Assembly: GCA_018400215.1 (NCBI GenBank)
Contig: JAGYNF010000005.1
Coordinates: forward strand, 1 to 27,843
Origin: Cyanobium sp. M55B138
GTDB lineage: Bacteria > Cyanobacteriota > Cyanobacteriia > PCC-6307 > Cyanobiaceae
Direction of reading: 5' to 3'
DNA length: 27,843 nucleotides
A program made the position numbers and the translations under genes. Position 1 is the stretch's first letter. The number at the start of each line of letters is the position of its first letter. Shown here piece after piece: positions 25,081 through 27,843 of the stretch. A model generated the notes under the pieces. That model worked only from the letters and a program-made list of their open reading frames with translations. It was not told where the DNA came from and searched no databases.

Positions 25081-25794
25081 ATGGCTGTTGTCACCCTTTC
25101 CGAGATGATGGAGGCGGGTGCCCACTTTGGGCACCAAACCCGCCGTTGGAACCCGAAGATGTCGCGCTACATCTATTGCGCGCGCAACGGGGTTCACATC
25201 ATCGACCTCGTGCAGACTGCCGTCTGCATGAACAATGCCTACAAGTGGGTGCGCAGCGCTGCCCGCAGCGGCAAGCGTTTCCTGTTTGTCGGCACCAAAA
25301 AGCAGGCCTCCGAGGTGATCGCCCAGGAAGCAGGCCGTTGTGGTGCGGCCTATGTGAACCAGCGTTGGTTGGGCGGCATGCTCACCAACTGGACCACCAT
25401 GCGGGCCCGGATTGAGCGTCTCAAGGATCTGGAGCGGATGGAGAGCTCCGGCGCCATTGCCATGCGCCCGAAGAAGGAAGCGGCCGTGCTGCGTCGCGAG
25501 TTGGATCGCCTGCAAAAATATCTGGGTGGTCTCAAGAACATGCGTCGCCTGCCGGACGTGGTGGTGCTGGTGGATCAACGCCGTGAAACCAACGCGGTGC
25601 TGGAGGCTCGCAAGCTCGATATCCCGCTTGTCTCGATGCTGGATACGAACTGCGACCCCGACCTCTGCGATGTGCCCATCCCCTGCAACGACGACGCCGT
25701 GCGCTCGGTGCATCTGGTGTTGAGCCGCCTGGCCGATGCCATCAACGAAGGCCGCCACGGCGCCGGCGATCCGGCCCAGGCGGAGCAGGGCTGA
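25081..25794 (+). CDS. rpsB: 30S ribosomal protein S2
   Basis: S2 is a late-assembling protein of the small ribosomal subunit. The 237-residue product shows the family pattern: [27 protein letters not shown] (residues 1-27), [56 protein letters not shown] and [22 protein letters not shown]. The ATG at 25081 gives the canonical start; the frame is open upstream without similarity. Codon use is less GC-extreme than in most neighbours, as expected for a highly expressed gene. It is followed after 45 nt by tsf, the usual bacterial pairing. Confidence 0.98.
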   Translation: MAVVTLSEMMEAGAHFGHQTRRWNPKMSRYIYCARNGVHIIDLVQTAVCMNNAYKWVRSAARSGKRFLFVGTKKQASEVIAQEAGRCGAAYVNQRWLGGMLTNWTTMRARIERLKDLERMESSGAIAMRPKKEAAVLRRELDRLQKYLGGLKNMRRLPDVVVLVDQRRETNAVLEARKLDIPLVSMLDTNCDPDLCDVPIPCNDDAVRSVHLVLSRLADAINEGRHGAGDPAQAEQG

Positions 25795-25839
25795 GCCGGC
25801 CACCCTTCCGTTTGCCTCCCTCCCTAATCCCCAAATCCA

Positions 25840-26499
25840 ATGGCTGAGATTTCAGCAAAACTCGTTAAAGACCTGCGCGATAAAACCGGCGCCGGCATGA
25901 TGGACTGCAAGAAAGCGCTTGCAGAAAACAACGGCGACACCGAAAAAGCCATCGAATGGCTGCGGCAGAAGGGTATTGCCAGCGCCGAGAAGAAGTCGGG
26001 TCGCACCGCCGCTGAGGGTGCGGTTGGTTCCTACATCCACACCGGTGCCCGTATTGGTGTGCTCGTGGAAGTGAACTGCGAGACCGACTTTGTGGCCCGT
26101 GGCGAGATCTTCCAAGACTTGATCCGCAACGTGGCGATGCAGATCGCCGCCTGCCCATCCGTGGATTTCGTCAAGGTGGAGGACATCCCCAGCGAGGTGG
26201 CTGATCGTGAAAAGCAGATTGAAATGGGTCGCGATGACCTGGATGGCAAAAAAGAGGAGATGAAGGAGAAGATCGTTGCCGGTCGTATTGGCAAACGTCT
26301 CAAGGAGATGGCCCTGATGGACCAGCCCTTCATCAAGGATTCCTCCATGACCGTTGCGGAGATGGTGAAGCAGGTGGCCGGCAAGGTGGGTGAAAACATC
26401 CAGGTGCGCCGGTTTGTGCGCTTCAACCTCGGTGAAGGCATCGAAGTGGAGAAGATGGACTTCGCCGCCGAAGTGGCGGCCATGGGCGGAGCCGCCTGA
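25840..26499 (+). CDS. tsf: Translation elongation factor Ts
   Basis: EF-Ts exchanges GDP for GTP on EF-Tu. The 219-residue form is the short bacterial/cyanobacterial type. The N-terminal UBA-like domain reads [21 protein letters not shown]; the conserved core follows with [25 protein letters not shown] and MQIAACPS, and the C-terminal part with LMDQPFIKD and [24 protein letters not shown]. It carries many AAG codons like rpsB. It is downstream of rpsB in the standard order and probably in the same operon. Confidence 0.98.
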   Translation: MAEISAKLVKDLRDKTGAGMMDCKKALAENNGDTEKAIEWLRQKGIASAEKKSGRTAAEGAVGSYIHTGARIGVLVEVNCETDFVARGEIFQDLIRNVAMQIAACPSVDFVKVEDIPSEVADREKQIEMGRDDLDGKKEEMKEKIVAGRIGKRLKEMALMDQPFIKDSSMTVAEMVKQVAGKVGENIQVRRFVRFNLGEGIEVEKMDFAAEVAAMGGAA

Positions 26500-26546
26500 G
26501 CACCATCACAGCGGATCTCCCCCACCCCGATTGCCCCCAACCCCTG

Positions 26547-27611
26547 GTGGATCACCTCCAGGGGGTTGCCCAGGAGCTGCTCGGCTTCAGGGAGGAGCTG
26601 CAGGCCTCCAACCCTGCCCTCTACAGAGACCTGGCCCTCTACCTCCAGGTTTTGCGTGATGGCCTGTTGAACGCCGTTCAGCAGGCCTGTTTTCATCTGG
26701 CCACCCGGTTTTATCCGGACCGGTATTGCGCCATGGCACCCCAGCAGCGGGCCGAGCTGCAGAAGCGACTCTCCCTGCTCGTGATGCGCAGCAGCAGCCT
26801 GCTCACGGTGGAACAGCTGGCCCAGTTGGCGGGCCAGTTGGTGCAGGAGCGGCAACTGCAGCGGCAGCAACGCCAGCAGGAATGGTTGGCCCAGCTGCGC
26901 AAGCTGGGGGAGGAGCACGGTGAGGCCGAGCAGCCGACCGATCCCGAGGGCTCCATTCAGCTGCAGGTGGCGTTACCGATCGATCCCCAGCGCTGGCAGG
27001 CGCTGGTCGACGCGCCGGCGATGCATCCCCAGGGCGAGGAAGCGGATGGGGCTGGCCTTGAGGACCTGCTCAACGACAGCGACGACACCCTGCTCGATGC
27101 CCTGATCGACCCTGTCGAGCTGGGCGCCCTTCCCCAGCCCTGGAACACCCCCTGCCTGCCGCTGGATCCCCAGGCCCTGTTGGCCTGGTTGGAGGGGTTT
27201 GAGCGGGCCCTGCAACGGCTGCTGCGCAACCTCTCCCACGCCTTGAACAGGGAGCTGTTGCGATTGGAGCTGAGCCGTAGCCTGCTGCCCGCCAGCCTGC
27301 TGCAGGCGGCCCTGCAGGGCCAACTCGAGCCCCAGCCGGCGCCGGCCAATCTGCTGCGCCTACCCCTGCCCCTCAGCCCGGAATCGGGAGCGGAGCTGGA
27401 CAGTGTGGCCCTATTGCTGCGCCCAGCAGACCTGGAACTCGACCAGCCCCGGCTACGCCACTGCCGCAGCCGCCTGCAGCGCCGCCGCCAGGAGATACGC
27501 AGAATGGCTGAGCAGCATCGCCGCGTCCAGCGGCGACTCCAGACGCTTGAGGCGGAACGGCTGTGGCATCAGGACACCTCCAGCCCCCCCCAGGATCCAC
27601 CCCCGCCCTAG
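26547..27611 (+). CDS. Conserved-looking protein of unknown function between tsf and recG
   Basis: A 354-residue Leu/Gln-rich protein that I do not recognise beyond similarity to hypothetical proteins lying between tsf and recG in picocyanobacteria. The first 90 residues are helical (DHLQGVAQELLGFREELQ and YRDLALYLQVLRDGLL, then AVQQACFHLATRFYPDRY). A Gln/Arg-rich coiled-coil-like stretch follows at about 95-125, an acidic linker at about 163-190, another helical block (LLAWLEGFERALQRLLRNL), and a basic coiled-coil-like C-terminus with a Pro-rich end. No membrane helix or catalytic motif is visible. The start is GTG 26547; the frame is open back to the tsf stop without an ATG. The recG start overlaps its 3' end. 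Confidence 0.75.
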   Translation: MDHLQGVAQELLGFREELQASNPALYRDLALYLQVLRDGLLNAVQQACFHLATRFYPDRYCAMAPQQRAELQKRLSLLVMRSSSLLTVEQLAQLAGQLVQERQLQRQQRQQEWLAQLRKLGEEHGEAEQPTDPEGSIQLQVALPIDPQRWQALVDAPAMHPQGEEADGAGLEDLLNDSDDTLLDALIDPVELGALPQPWNTPCLPLDPQALLAWLEGFERALQRLLRNLSHALNRELLRLELSRSLLPASLLQAALQGQLEPQPAPANLLRLPLPLSPESGAELDSVALLLRPADLELDQPRLRHCRSRLQRRRQEIRRMAEQHRRVQRRLQTLEAERLWHQDTSSPPQDPPPP

Positions 27612-27843
27612 ATCCCCATGGTGGTTGGTTCCGCACCCTGCAGCAGGCCCTGCAGCTGGAGGCGGAGCGGGGCTTCACCAACTTGGTTGGCCGCCGTGAG
27701 CAGTTCAACAGCTTCCTGGCCCGCTCGCTGCGCCAGCCCGAGCCTGGCCTGCAGCCCTCAGCGGCAGGCCTGCAGCTCGCCGAGCGGTTCGACCGCTACG
27801 ACCAGCTCAACCCATCCCAGCGCCAGGTGGTGGTGGCCCAGTG
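27563..27843 (+). CDS. recG: ATP-dependent DNA helicase RecG (5' end only)
   Basis: The frame from GTG 27563 to the window edge encodes about 93 residues. After a Pro-rich start it reads GGWFRTLQQALQLEAERGFTNLVGRREQFNSFL, then FDRYDQLNPSQRQ. This matches the N-terminal extension I recall for cyanobacterial and plastid RecG, which precedes the wedge domain; helicase motifs would lie beyond the window. RecG remodels stalled replication forks. A stop at 27548-27550 limits the start region, GTG 27563 is the first start codon after it, and GAGGCGG lies 6 nt ahead as a plausible ribosome-binding site. The overlap with the preceding gene is 49 nt. Confidence 0.72.
   Translation, partial: MASGHLQPPPGSTPALDPHGGWFRTLQQALQLEAERGFTNLVGRREQFNSFLARSLRQPEPGLQPSAAGLQLAERFDRYDQLNPSQRQVVVAQ

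Noticed and set aside
1..27843. CRISPR arrays, tRNA/rRNA genes, insertion sequences or phage genes
   Set aside because: No regularly spaced repeats, cloverleaf-like sequences, transposase or phage motifs were seen on either strand by reading; no computed scan was possible.

Overview
The window reads as a chromosomal segment of a high-GC, phycobilisome-containing picocyanobacterium (Cyanobium/Synechococcus type). The lineage call rests on gene content: psb28, gun4, apcF, pcyA, a SipA/DUF3148 protein, cyanobacterial-type glnA and a DevBCA-type exporter, plus several small proteins resembling ones I associate with picocyanobacteria. The pcyA and apcF genes argue against Prochlorococcus. No tRNA, rRNA, insertion sequence, phage gene or CRISPR array was seen. 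The DNA is tightly packed core genome with no gap over 300 bases.

Layout: 1-2354 holds the 3' part of secD, then secF and a small two-helix membrane protein (+). 2345-3773 holds an AI-2E/PerM family permease and psb28 (-). Divergent from psb28 come gun4 and an RsbW-like ATP-binding protein (+, 3889-5089). 5040-5679 holds two small unknown genes on opposite strands. A methyltransferase and glnA follow on minus, and glnA has a well-formed NtcA-type promoter. Across a 220-bp divergent region apcF and a class V aminotransferase run on plus. Then come tadA (-), a PLP-dependent decarboxylase and a small membrane protein (+), a membrane GTPase (-), and a minus-strand bioY-lspA-PBP group in which the PBP carries an N-terminal FHA domain. 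sipA (+) faces a pair of overlapping M16 peptidase genes (-). Divergent from these is pcyA followed by devB-devC-devA, a 51-residue basic protein and an intrinsic terminator (+). The window ends with a family 2 glycosyltransferase, rpsB-tsf, an unknown gene and the 5' end of recG (+).

Functional themes are light harvesting and tetrapyrrole supply (psb28, gun4, apcF, pcyA, sipA), nitrogen assimilation (glnA), envelope biogenesis and export (secDF, lspA, the FHA-PBP, DevBCA, the glycosyltransferase, M16 peptidases) and translation/repair (tadA, rpsB, tsf, recG). I did not find a clearly new system. The best leads are the FHA-PBP fusion, the divergent psb28/gun4 pair, the glnA NtcA promoter facing apcF, the structured rpsB leader, the small protein coupled to secF, and unusual start sites (devB, one M16 gene). 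All family assignments are from reading the translated sequence, not from database searches.
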